From: Chloroflexota bacterium
GTDB taxonomy: Bacteria > Chloroflexota > Limnocylindria > QHBO01
Reading direction: 5' to 3'
Assembly: GCA_003243965.1 (NCBI GenBank)
Contig: QHBO01000007.1
Coordinates: 30,156-94,155 of the forward strand
Length of the DNA stretch: 64,000 nt
Position numbers and translations under genes: made by a program. Position 1 is the first letter of the stretch, and each line of letters opens with the position of its first letter. The notes under the pieces are model-generated. The model saw only the letters and a list, made by a program, of their open reading frames with translations. It did not search any database and was not told the origin of the DNA. Positions 29,475 to 37,844 of this stretch are shown here, piece after piece.

Positions 29475-29942
29475 ATGCCCGAGGCGCATGCCAAGCTCTA
29501 CATCAACACCGGCGTTGTCACCAACAAGAGCGACATCTACAACGTCCTGCGTCCGCTCCTGAAGCAGACGGTCACCTACACCTATTACCGCGACAACCAA
29601 GTGGCCAGCAGTGGGACGGGTTGGGTCGAGCGGCTGGTCATCGACCACCCCGAGGTGGCGTCCTACTTCACGCCGCTCGCCATCTGCCTGAACCTCGATT
29701 CGTTCGACTACCTGCAGTTCGACACCACCTCCGAGCAGCTGCTCAGCTACACGTTGGTGATCGGCTCGGAGCGGGTCGTGATCGACTTCGCCGGAACGAG
29801 CGTGGCCCCGAACCCGGGCGACGAGGCGGGACGTGCGCGGCCGCTGCCACGCAACGCCGATGAGCTCGCACGCGACCTGCGGTTCATCCAGATGGAGCTC
29901 ATGATGTCGTCGGACACCGCCGATGAGGACGAGGACGCCTAG
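29475..29942 (+). CDS. Hypothetical protein, 155 residues
   Basis: No family recognised. It has a mixed alpha/beta sequence (LYINTGVVTNKSDIYNVLRP, YYRDNQVASSGTGW, LVIGSERVVIDFAG) and an acidic C-terminal tail (TADEDEDA). The next gene, an M16 peptidase, starts at the first base after its stop, so the two are likely co-translated. Confidence 0.65.
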   Translation: MPEAHAKLYINTGVVTNKSDIYNVLRPLLKQTVTYTYYRDNQVASSGTGWVERLVIDHPEVASYFTPLAICLNLDSFDYLQFDTTSEQLLSYTLVIGSERVVIDFAGTSVAPNPGDEAGRARPLPRNADELARDLRFIQMELMMSSDTADEDEDA

Positions 29943-31301
29943 GTGAGCCGGGCGCTGGCAGCGGGCCAGACGCGCGGTACGGCGAGGACCAACCAGGCGC
30001 GGACGCCGACCACGGTCGAGCCGATCTTCACGCGCAGCGTGCTGCCGAACGGGCTACGCATCGTCACCCAGCCGATCCCGCTCGGCCGATCCGTTTCAGT
30101 CGGCCTGTTCGTGGGGGTCGGCTCGCGGCACGAGGACGACGCGCACGCCGGCCTCTCCCACCTGCTCGAGCATCTCGTGTTCAAGGGCACGCGCGGTTTC
30201 CCGGACGCCGGCGCCCTGTCGGAGACCATCGAGGGCGTTGGCGGCAGCGTCAACGCATCCACGGACCGGGAGCTGACGGTCTACAGCGCCAAGGTGCCGC
30301 GCCAGGCGTGGCGCCGAGCCCTGGAGGTGGTCGCCGAGCTCTGCCTCCGGCCGCTCCTGCGCCGGCGCGACCTGGCAGCCGAGAAGCCGGTGATCGTCGA
30401 CGAGATCCGGATGTACATCGACTCGCCCGCGGATCACATCTTCACCCTCTTCGACGAGCTGCTGTTTGGCGCACATCCACTCGGCCGGGAGATTGCCGGC
30501 AGCCCCGGCAGCGTGCGCCGCGCGACCGCGGATCTGGTGCGATCCCACTGGGAGGCGTGGTATCGACCTCCGCACCTGGTCCTGGCCGTGGCCGGGCCGG
30601 TAGAGCACGAGGCGGTGGTCGAGATTGCCCGCGGCTGGTTCAGCGACGAGACGCCCGAACCGCCGACGCCGATCGGGCGCCCCCGCACCCAGCCGCCGAC
30701 CCCAACCGCGCCGGGAACCGTGAAGGTTGCGCACCGTCGGCTGGGCCAGGCGAACCTGTTGCTCGGGATGCCCGGCGTCGCCCGCGACGATCCCGACCGC
30801 TGGGCTTTGGACCTGCTCGGCGCCGTGCTGGGCGATGGGATGAGCTCACGGCTCTTCCTCGAGCTCCGCGAGCGCCGGTCGCTGGCCTACGACATCTCGA
30901 CGTTCGGCTCGATGTACGCAGACTGCGGGACGTTCGGGATCAACGCCGGCTTTGACCCGGAGCAGGCGAACGCCATCGTGCGGGCGATCCTCGAGCAGCT
31001 CGAGCGGGTCGCCCAGGAGCCGGTGCTCGAGACGGAGTTGGAGCGCGCGCGCGCGTACACGCGGGGCAGATTGGAGCTTCGGATGGAGGAGAGTGGAGCG
31101 GTGGTTGCCTGGCTCGGCACCGGGGAGAGCCTGCTGCCCCGCATCCTGAGCGTCGAGGAGGTGGTCGAGCAGCTCGCGGCGGTGTCGACCGAGGACCTCC
31201 TGCGCGTGGCACAACGCTACGCGCGCCCCGAGCTGGCGCGGCTGGCCGTGCTGGGCCCATTTCGTGGGTCACGCCGCTTCGAGCGGCTGCTCCCCGGATG
31301 A
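29943..31301 (+). CDS. M16 family zinc metallopeptidase
   Basis: 452 residues, pitrilysin/processing-peptidase type. The inverted zinc motif HLLEH (in GLSHLLEHLVFKGT) and the third ligand Glu in AEKPVIVDEI are present, so this half is catalytic. It has a second, non-catalytic half ending RPELARLAVLGPF. No signal peptide, so probably cytoplasmic. GTG 29943 abuts the upstream stop. Confidence 0.93.
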   Translation: MSRALAAGQTRGTARTNQARTPTTVEPIFTRSVLPNGLRIVTQPIPLGRSVSVGLFVGVGSRHEDDAHAGLSHLLEHLVFKGTRGFPDAGALSETIEGVGGSVNASTDRELTVYSAKVPRQAWRRALEVVAELCLRPLLRRRDLAAEKPVIVDEIRMYIDSPADHIFTLFDELLFGAHPLGREIAGSPGSVRRATADLVRSHWEAWYRPPHLVLAVAGPVEHEAVVEIARGWFSDETPEPPTPIGRPRTQPPTPTAPGTVKVAHRRLGQANLLLGMPGVARDDPDRWALDLLGAVLGDGMSSRLFLELRERRSLAYDISTFGSMYADCGTFGINAGFDPEQANAIVRAILEQLERVAQEPVLETELERARAYTRGRLELRMEESGAVVAWLGTGESLLPRILSVEEVVEQLAAVSTEDLLRVAQRYARPELARLAVLGPFRGSRRFERLLPG

Positions 31302-32026
31302 GCTTCGACCTCGTCCCCGATGAGGTTTCCCTCGCCCGCGCGCAGCTCGCCTCGGGACTCGCGACTGTCGCAGAGGCGACGCTGCGGCGCCGGATCGCGC
31401 GGCTGGAGGTGGAGGGCCCCGGCGGCTACGAGGAGATCGACGCGGCACGTGCCCTCCTCGCGCAGGCCATCTGGCGCCAGGGACGCCCGGTGGCGGCCGG
31501 CGCAGTGATCGACCGGATTCGCGCCAGCTCTCCGGAGCGCCGCACGCCCGTGGTCCTGCTGATGGAGGCGGAGGCGAGCGCCGCCGCGGGACAGGCGGAG
31601 CGGGCCAACGCACAGATGGAGCGGGTCCTGTCGGAGATCGGCGTCGACGAAGCATGGCGGCTGCGCGCCGGAACCCCGAGCCGCCTCTCGTGGCCGGTGC
31701 CCGTGTCGCTGCGCGCTCGGAGGCCACCGCCGCCGGCGGTTGCGCCGCCGCCCGAGCAGCTCCCCCAGCGCACCGCCGCCGGCCACGCCCGCCTCGAGGG
31801 AGCTCGAATGGCGTATGGGGCCGGCGAGCACGAGCGCGGCGACCGCGAGCTGGCGCTCGCGGTGCGCCTCGATCCGGAGCTCGCGAGCGAGGGCATCGCG
31901 CTGCTCGAGCCGACGCTCGGGCGGCAGCCGCCAGCGGACCGTCTGGTACTCTACGGCGACCTCCTGCGCGCCGTCGGCCGGCAGGCCGACGCATCGGTCG
32001 CCTACGACCGCGCCGCGGGGGCCTGA
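31298..32026 (+). CDS. TPR-like repeat protein
   Basis: 242 residues, helical, rich in Ala/Arg/Glu. Segments such as LLAQAIWRQGRPVAAGAVID and LYGDLLRAVGRQADASVAYDRA have the spacing of tetratricopeptide helices, with a Pro-rich linker between (RRPPPPAVAPPPEQL). Function unknown. ATG 31298 overlaps the peptidase stop. Confidence 0.6.
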   Translation: MSFDLVPDEVSLARAQLASGLATVAEATLRRRIARLEVEGPGGYEEIDAARALLAQAIWRQGRPVAAGAVIDRIRASSPERRTPVVLLMEAEASAAAGQAERANAQMERVLSEIGVDEAWRLRAGTPSRLSWPVPVSLRARRPPPPAVAPPPEQLPQRTAAGHARLEGARMAYGAGEHERGDRELALAVRLDPELASEGIALLEPTLGRQPPADRLVLYGDLLRAVGRQADASVAYDRAAGA

Positions 32027-32044
32027 CCCGCCACTCCAAAAAGG

Positions 32045-32075
32045 CCGGCGCCCTGCACGGCGGCGTCGGCGCCGG
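32045..32075 (+). terminator. Hairpin between the TPR gene and ndk
   Basis: CCGGCGCC (32045-32052) pairs with GGCGCCGG (32068-32075) over a 15-base loop. It may end the upstream transcript or structure the ndk leader. No U-run follows. Confidence 0.4.
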
Positions 32076-32109
32076 TGACAGCCAACCCGAGACAAGGAGC
32101 AGACCCTGG

Positions 32110-32613
32110 ATGGAGCGCACGCTCGTCCTCGTCAAGCCCGATGGCGTCCAGCGCGGCCTCATCGGCGAGATCCTGGCCCGGTTCGAGCGAAAGGGCCTGA
32201 AGGTGGTGGGGCTGCGCATGCTGGACGTCTCGCGCGAGATGGCCGAGCGGCACTACGCGGTGCATCGGGGGAAGTTCTTCTACGAGGGGCTGGTGGAGTT
32301 CATCACCTCAGGCCCGGTGGCGGCCATCGCGCTCCAGGGTCCCGACGCGATTGCGGTCGTGCGCCGCATGATCGGTCGGACGATGCCCAACGAAGCGGAG
32401 CCCGGCACCATCCGCGGCGACCTCGGGATCAGCGGGCTGCGGAACCTGGTGCACGCCTCCGACGCGACGGAGACGGCGGCCGCCGAGCTTCAGGTGTGGT
32501 TCGGGAAGGGCGGGACCGTCGACTACCGCAGGGAGATCGAGACCTGGATCGTGGCCGAAGAGCCGGGGCGCAGCGAGCCGGTGGTGCGCGACCCGGAGTC
32601 CAGCCCGACGTAG
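32110..32613 (+). CDS. ndk: Nucleoside diphosphate kinase
   Basis: 167 residues. Transfers phosphate between nucleoside di- and triphosphates through His in NLVHASD. KPDGVQRGLIGEI and RTMPNEAEPGTIRGD are typical. The last ~15 residues are an extra tail beyond WIVAEE and run antisense to the 3' end of lepB, so the two genes overlap tail to tail by 91 bases. ATG 32110 follows AAGGAGCAGACCCTGG. Confidence 0.94.
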   Translation: MERTLVLVKPDGVQRGLIGEILARFERKGLKVVGLRMLDVSREMAERHYAVHRGKFFYEGLVEFITSGPVAAIALQGPDAIAVVRRMIGRTMPNEAEPGTIRGDLGISGLRNLVHASDATETAAAELQVWFGKGGTVDYRREIETWIVAEEPGRSEPVVRDPESSPT

Positions 32614-33257
32614 GCAGGTCGATTCAGGAAGCCGATGCGATCGATCGGGAAGTAGCGCAGCCAGGCGCGACCGATGATCAGCTGCCGGCTGATCGGTCCG
32701 AAATAGCGGGAGTCCTGGCTCACCGGGCGGTTGTCGCCCATCACGAAGTAGCTGCCGGGTGGCACGCTCCATTGCACGGTGCCGGCCGGGTCGCGCGGTA
32801 GGCTGGGCGCCACCCGACCATCGGCGCCGCGGATCACGTAGTTCTCACTGAGCTGTACCGGGCTGCCGCCCGGGGGCGTGACGAACACCCTGCCGTTCTC
32901 CAGGCGCACCGTGTCGCCCGCCACGCCGATCACGCGCTTGATGAACGGCACGCCGCCCTGCTCGTAGCCGGCGGGCGGGTTGAAGACCACGATATCGCCG
33001 CGCTGGAAGTCGCCGAAGCGCGGAGTGATCTTGTCGATCAGCACGTACTCCCGCGAGTTGATGGTCGGGATCATCGAGTTCTGCTCGACCTCGAACGGCT
33101 GGGCGATGAAGTTGTGGATCAGCAGGTAGATGACGAGCGTCAGGACCAGCGTCTCGACGATTTCGAACGCGCAGCCCAGGCTCTTGCGCCGCGGTTTGGG
33201 CTCTGCCGATTCGACGGGCACCCCGGCTCGGGTGACGTCGTCAGGGGCGTAGGTCAT
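32523..33257 (-). CDS. lepB: Signal peptidase I
   Basis: 244 residues. An N-terminal tail and one transmembrane helix (about 30-55, VETLVLTLVIYLLIHNF) anchor the enzyme. The catalytic dyad is Ser in EQNSMIPT and Lys in PFIKRVIGVAGD; box E GDNRPVSQDSRYFGPI is present. It cleaves signal peptides of secreted proteins. ATG 33257 follows GGAGCGCCG. The C-terminal ~30 residues are coded inside the antisense of ndk. Confidence 0.93.
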   Translation of the reverse strand: MTYAPDDVTRAGVPVESAEPKPRRKSLGCAFEIVETLVLTLVIYLLIHNFIAQPFEVEQNSMIPTINSREYVLIDKITPRFGDFQRGDIVVFNPPAGYEQGGVPFIKRVIGVAGDTVRLENGRVFVTPPGGSPVQLSENYVIRGADGRVAPSLPRDPAGTVQWSVPPGSYFVMGDNRPVSQDSRYFGPISRQLIIGRAWLRYFPIDRIGFLNRPAYVGLDSGSRTTGSLRPGSSATIQVSISLR

Positions 33258-33342
33258 CGGCGCTCCGTCAGCAAAGGGTGGGCGGCGGCCGGTAGCATAG
33301 CGCACGTCCCGCGCCAGGCCGCGGGGGCCATATCGGTGCCGC

Positions 33343-34017
33343 ATGGGTTCCCTCCTCCTCGCCCGTCACTCCATCACCGCCGCCAGCGCCGGCGGTCGCA
33401 ACCTGGGCCAGTCAGCGGACCCGCCGCTCACCGAGGCTGGCCTCGCCCTCGCCCACCGCCTGGCCGCTGCGGTCGGTCTGGAGCTGGCCGCGCTGGCGAT
33501 CAGCGAGCTGCGGCTGGTCACCAGCCCCGCGCTGCGCTGTCGCCAGACGATCGCGGCGATCGCGGAGGCGCTCGGCCATCCACACGACCGGGTCACCGCG
33601 GAGCCGGGCCTGCTCGAGATCGACTACGGCCGCTGGGAGGGCCTCACCCCCGAGGAGTGTGCGGCCCAGGACCCCGCGTTGCGTGCCGCTTGGGACGAGG
33701 ACCCGTACGCCACCGCCGCACCGGGCGGCGAGAGTGGCGCGGACGTTGCGGCGCGGGCCTTCCCGGTCTTCGATCGCCTGGAGGCGTGGCTCGCCGGCGA
33801 GCGAGGGCGCTGTGCGGTGGTGGTGGCGCACAACCACGTCAATCGCCTGCGCCTCTGCGCCCTCCTGGCCTGGCCGATGCGCGAGTATCGCCGGCGCGTG
33901 ACGCAGGACCCGGCCGGGTACAGCCTGCTGACCTTCACCGGCGATCTGCCGGTCGTTCGGCGGGTGAACGCTCCCGGCGGCCTGCCCGAAGAGGATCCGG
34001 AGCTCGCGCCCGTATAA
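33343..34017 (+). CDS. Histidine phosphatase (phosphoglycerate mutase-like) family protein
   Basis: 224 residues. Motif LLARHS (usual RHG with Ser), the SPALRCRQT arginine, the Glu in LLEIDYGRWEG and the second His in VVVAHNHVNR. Acts on small phosphoesters; the exact substrate is unknown. Similar genes are often called phosphoglycerate mutase or alpha-ribazole phosphatase. Its stop codon lies inside the TATAAT of the rpoN promoter. Confidence 0.86.
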   Translation: MGSLLLARHSITAASAGGRNLGQSADPPLTEAGLALAHRLAAAVGLELAALAISELRLVTSPALRCRQTIAAIAEALGHPHDRVTAEPGLLEIDYGRWEGLTPEECAAQDPALRAAWDEDPYATAAPGGESGADVAARAFPVFDRLEAWLAGERGRCAVVVAHNHVNRLRLCALLAWPMREYRRRVTQDPAGYSLLTFTGDLPVVRRVNAPGGLPEEDPELAPV

Positions 34018-34018
34018 T
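34013..34018 (+). promoter_or_regulatory. -10 box TATAAT for rpoN
   Basis: A perfect TATAAT overlaps the TAA stop of the upstream gene, about 78 bases before ATG 34096. No clear -35 was identified. Confidence 0.55.
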
Positions 34019-34095
34019 CCCGGCGTTCCGGATCACCATCGGCGTCCGCCGTTCATATCGGTTGGCGCATCCGCCGTCTGCGACCACGAGGTTCC

Positions 34096-35505
34096 ATGTC
34101 GATCGAGCTCAACCAGCAGCTCCAGCCGACTCTGCAGACGAAGGTCACGCCCAAGCAGATCGCGGCCAACTACATCCTGCAGATGAGCTCGGTTGAGCTG
34201 CAGGAGGCGGTCTCACAGGAACTTGACGAGAATCCGGCGCTGGAGATGCTCGAGCTTCCGACGTGCCCCATCTGTGGATCGCCGGTGACGGGCAACTACT
34301 GCACCGAGTGCATGCCGCGCAAGGCGGCGGGCGACGGGCTGAGCGGGATGGTCGACGACCTCCCCGCCGACGTGCAGCAGCCGCTCCGCGACGAGGCCGA
34401 CGACCTGGATCCGATCGCCCGCGCGGAGGCGGAATTCACCCTCGACGAACACCTGTTCTGGAACCTCCACGCCCTCCTCCCGACGGACCTGCACCCGATT
34501 GCCGAGTACGCGATCGGGGCGCTCGATGAGAGCGGCTTCCTGACGGCCGGTGACGACGAGATCCGGGCCGCCACGGGGACGAGCCAGGAGCAGGTCGAGC
34601 AGGTGCTGAGCACCATGCGCGGACTGGAGCCGATCGGCATCGGGTCGCGGTCGATCGTGGAGAGCCTGCTGGCGCAGATCGAGTGGCTGCGCGAGACCGG
34701 CGAGATGGAGGTTCCCGCCGGCGCGGAGTCGGTGGTCCGCGACCACCTGACCCGCCTCGGCGAGCGCAAGTTCCGGGAGGTGGCCTCGGCGGTCGGCACC
34801 TCGGTCGATCAGGTGCTGGCGATCTGGGAGTTCGTGAAGACGAACCTCAACCCGTATCCCGCGTCGGCGTTCACCGCCGCCGTCACCGGCAACGGATCGC
34901 GAACGATCCTCCGTCCGGACGTCATCATTCGCGAGCTTGACGGCGAGCTGGTGGTCGAGGTCGTCGAGTCCCGGCGCTTCAACCTGCGCATCGCGCCGAT
35001 CTACTCGTCACTCTCGTCGCAGCTGCGCAGCGGGGAGACGTCCGAGAACGACAAGCAGCATGTCCGCGAGTACGTGGGACGCGCCAAGTTCTTCATCGAC
35101 AACATCAATCGCCGTCGCGCGACGATGCAGAAGATCGCCGAATGCCTGTGCGACCGGCAGCACGACTACCTGCTGCATGGCGTCCAGCACCTCGTGCCGC
35201 TGACCCGCGCAGAGGTCGGCGAGCTGATCGGGATGCACGAGTCGACGGTGAGCCGCGCGACCGCAGACAAGTTCGTGATGATCCCTTCCGGCGAGGTGGT
35301 CCCGTTCAGCCACTTCTTCACCGCCTCGCTCGGCGTCAAGGACCAGATCCGCAAGATGGTCGAGGCGGAGGATCCGGGGCGTCCGTACTCAGATCAGGAG
35401 ATCGCCGAGCTGCTCCTCGGCGACGGTGTCGCCATCGCGCGCCGCACGGTCGCCAAGTACCGCGACGAACTGCAGATCCTGCCCGCCCGGCTGCGACATC
35501 GGTAA
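34096..35505 (+). CDS. rpoN: RNA polymerase sigma-54 factor with zinc-ribbon insertion
   Basis: 469 residues. The RpoN box ARRTVAKYR is intact (448-456), with the HTH LTRAEVGELIGMHESTVSRA before it and the core-binding domain in the middle. Region I is short (1-50). Unusually, right after it come four cysteines, CPIC (57, 60) and CTEC (69, 72), spaced as a zinc ribbon, before the acidic region II. Standard RpoN proteins lack this. Sigma-54 promoters need an activator ATPase; none is visible in this window. Confidence 0.94.
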   Translation: MSIELNQQLQPTLQTKVTPKQIAANYILQMSSVELQEAVSQELDENPALEMLELPTCPICGSPVTGNYCTECMPRKAAGDGLSGMVDDLPADVQQPLRDEADDLDPIARAEAEFTLDEHLFWNLHALLPTDLHPIAEYAIGALDESGFLTAGDDEIRAATGTSQEQVEQVLSTMRGLEPIGIGSRSIVESLLAQIEWLRETGEMEVPAGAESVVRDHLTRLGERKFREVASAVGTSVDQVLAIWEFVKTNLNPYPASAFTAAVTGNGSRTILRPDVIIRELDGELVVEVVESRRFNLRIAPIYSSLSSQLRSGETSENDKQHVREYVGRAKFFIDNINRRRATMQKIAECLCDRQHDYLLHGVQHLVPLTRAEVGELIGMHESTVSRATADKFVMIPSGEVVPFSHFFTASLGVKDQIRKMVEAEDPGRPYSDQEIAELLLGDGVAIARRTVAKYRDELQILPARLRHR

Positions 35506-35508
35506 GGC

Positions 35509-37716
35509 GTGAGGTCCGTCCTCCTTCGGACCATCGCGGTCTTCGGCATCGGCCTCGCTGGGCTCGCCGTGGTGCTCTATTACGCGAGCACTGTCGACAG
35601 CAAGCCCCCGGAGGTGAGGGGTGTCGCGCTGACCCAGCACCTGGGCAGCGATGACAACGTCGCACTGACCACCACCAGCATCCGGGTCGACTTCTCCGAG
35701 CTGGTCGAGCACGGCACCGCCGAGGCCGCCTTCCGTGTGCAGCCAGCCGTGCGCGGCACCTTCAGCTGGAGTGGCAGCGCCATGCTCTTCACCCCGGTGG
35801 CCCGCCTGCCGCTCGACACCTCGTTCACGGCGCGGGTGGCGCCCGGCGTCCAGGACCGCGCCGGTAACCGGATGGGCGCCGCATCGGCCGCCTACTCCTT
35901 TCGAACCGTGGGTCAGCCCAGCGTGGTGGCCAGCACTCCCGCCGCGGCGTCCCGGGGCGTTGCCCTCGACGCGAATCTCGAGATCCGGTTCTCGACGCTG
36001 ATGGATACCGCAGCCGTGGAACGCGCCCTCGAGATCGTGCCGGCCACCGCGCACCGGCTGCGATGGAACGCCGAGCGGTTGACGATCATCCCGATCGGCC
36101 CGCTGAGCCCGAGCACGGATTACCAGCTCAGCATCGGTCGGGGCGCGCGCGACGTCGGCGGACTGCCGCTCGGCGATCGCTTCTCGCTCACCTTTACGAC
36201 CGCACCCTCCGGCGTGGCCGCCACCACGCTGGTCCCGGCGGACGGGACGCAGGGGATCGCCACCACGACCCCGATCGCCATCGTCTTCGACCGGGCGATC
36301 GATCCCGCGAGCATCTCGAACGAGACGGTTCGGATCACCCCCTCGGTCGCGGGCTCGGTTGAGGTGACTGCACCCGATGGCGCCGCCGGCATGGCGAACC
36401 GTGAACGACGTGTCCTGCGTTTCCAGCCTTCCGCACCGCTGGCTCCGACGACCACCTACGAGGTGAGCGTCGGCGTCGGCATTCGTGCCGCGGATGGCTC
36501 GCACCCCGACCGCCCGCTCAGCTGGTCCTTCACGACCGGCGCTCCGTCCGCGACCCTGAGCAACCAGATCATGTTCCTGACCGACCGCGGCGGCGTGGCG
36601 AACCTGTGGGCCATGAACCCCGATGGCACCAACCAGCGGCAGCTTTCGGCGGAGCTGTCACCGGTGGTGACCTACGCGATCGCGGCCGATGGCCGCTCGT
36701 TCGTCGTTGGCGACGGCGCCAGGCTCGTCGAACAACGGACCGATGGCAGCCAGCGTCGGGTGCTCACCGACGCCGGCAGCGTCGAATTCGATCCGAGCTA
36801 CGCTCCGGACGGCACGAAGATCGCTTTCGGGCGGGCCGATGCCACGACCGGGGCGGCGCTCGGAATCTGGGAGCGGGGCGTCGGCGGGGGTGATCCCCGC
36901 CAGCTGGTCGCTCCCGAGCAGCTTATCCCGAGCCCGGGTGGGTCCCCGGCGGTGCCGATCACTGATTCGCCTTCGCCTTCGCCGACGCCTTCGCCGACGC
37001 CTTCGCCGACGCCTTCGCCGACGCCTTCGCCGACATCGACATCCACTGCGACATCGACCGCTACACCGACCGCGACGGTGCCACTGCTGCGCGCCCCCGT
37101 GTACTCGCCGGAGGGTGGCCTCCTGGCCTTCGTCGACAATGCGGGTCGGGTCGACGTGTTGGACCTCGCCAGTGGCCGCATCACGACCACGGCCTTCACC
37201 CCCACCTCGCCCCCGGTCTGGGTTGCCGACGGATCGGCGCTGCTGATGAGCGGCTTTCCTGAGGCGCGGCCGTGGCCGGCGCTGGCACCCGGGCAGGTGC
37301 CCGCGCTCCTCGACCCCGACGGCCTCGGCCTGCTTCCGAATGACCTGTCGCGGATCCGGCTCGAGCGGCTCGACCTCGGGACCGGCCTGCGGTCCGGATT
37401 GGCGGCCGCTGGCGCAGCGCGGCCGGCCGCAGACCGCACGCGGGTGCTGTACACGGCGCTCAGCGCGGGCCGCGGCACCTCCGCCGGGGTGCTGTGGCTC
37501 ACCGAGCCGGGAGGCGCGCCGACCCTCCAGCTCCTGCGGTCCAGCGTCCCGAACGTGATCAGCGCGGCATTCACCCCCGAGCCTGACCGGGTGGTGGTCG
37601 CGCGGCAGGCGAGACAGGGCGCCAGCGCGGCGGGTGGCATCTGGCTGGCGAGCGCGTCGACCGGCGACGGGCAGCAGCTCAGCAGCGATGGATGGCTGCC
37701 GCGCTGGCTGCCATGA
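35509..37716 (+). CDS. Membrane-anchored protein with Ig-like domains and beta-propeller
   Basis: 735 residues. An N-terminal signal anchor (6-25) leads to about three bacterial Ig-like domains of the SbsA/Big_5 type (each with STxPAxxxxxVxLDxNxxIRFS-like text and ending FxFxT), then TolB-like propeller blades (MNPDGTNQRQLS, SYAPDGTKIAFGR). A low-complexity Ser-Pro-Thr-Pro linker interrupts the propeller. Probably an extracytoplasmic surface protein. GTG 35509 is 3 bases after rpoN. Confidence 0.75.
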   Translation: MRSVLLRTIAVFGIGLAGLAVVLYYASTVDSKPPEVRGVALTQHLGSDDNVALTTTSIRVDFSELVEHGTAEAAFRVQPAVRGTFSWSGSAMLFTPVARLPLDTSFTARVAPGVQDRAGNRMGAASAAYSFRTVGQPSVVASTPAAASRGVALDANLEIRFSTLMDTAAVERALEIVPATAHRLRWNAERLTIIPIGPLSPSTDYQLSIGRGARDVGGLPLGDRFSLTFTTAPSGVAATTLVPADGTQGIATTTPIAIVFDRAIDPASISNETVRITPSVAGSVEVTAPDGAAGMANRERRVLRFQPSAPLAPTTTYEVSVGVGIRAADGSHPDRPLSWSFTTGAPSATLSNQIMFLTDRGGVANLWAMNPDGTNQRQLSAELSPVVTYAIAADGRSFVVGDGARLVEQRTDGSQRRVLTDAGSVEFDPSYAPDGTKIAFGRADATTGAALGIWERGVGGGDPRQLVAPEQLIPSPGGSPAVPITDSPSPSPTPSPTPSPTPSPTPSPTSTSTATSTATPTATVPLLRAPVYSPEGGLLAFVDNAGRVDVLDLASGRITTTAFTPTSPPVWVADGSALLMSGFPEARPWPALAPGQVPALLDPDGLGLLPNDLSRIRLERLDLGTGLRSGLAAAGAARPAADRTRVLYTALSAGRGTSAGVLWLTEPGGAPTLQLLRSSVPNVISAAFTPEPDRVVVARQARQGASAAGGIWLASASTGDGQQLSSDGWLPRWLP
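36978..37037 (+). repeat. 12-bp tandem repeat coding (Ser-Pro-Thr-Pro)n
   Basis: TTCGCCGACGCC is repeated four times perfectly (36978-37025), with imperfect copies on both sides. In-frame expansion or contraction would change linker length only. Confidence 0.9.
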
Positions 37717-37844
37717 ACCCACTCCGGGGCCATGCTGCCGCTTCCGTTTGACCCGCCGAGCGGCCGCGGACTACCATGGCCGCCACCTTCGCTGGCGAGC
37801 GCATCCTGTGCGTGACCGCCGGCGTTTCCGTGTGTGGAGGATCC

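Noticed and set aside
36966..37040. CRISPR-like short repeat array
   Set aside because: The 12-bp units are contiguous without spacers and encode Ser-Pro-Thr-Pro; no CRISPR array or cas gene was found in the window.
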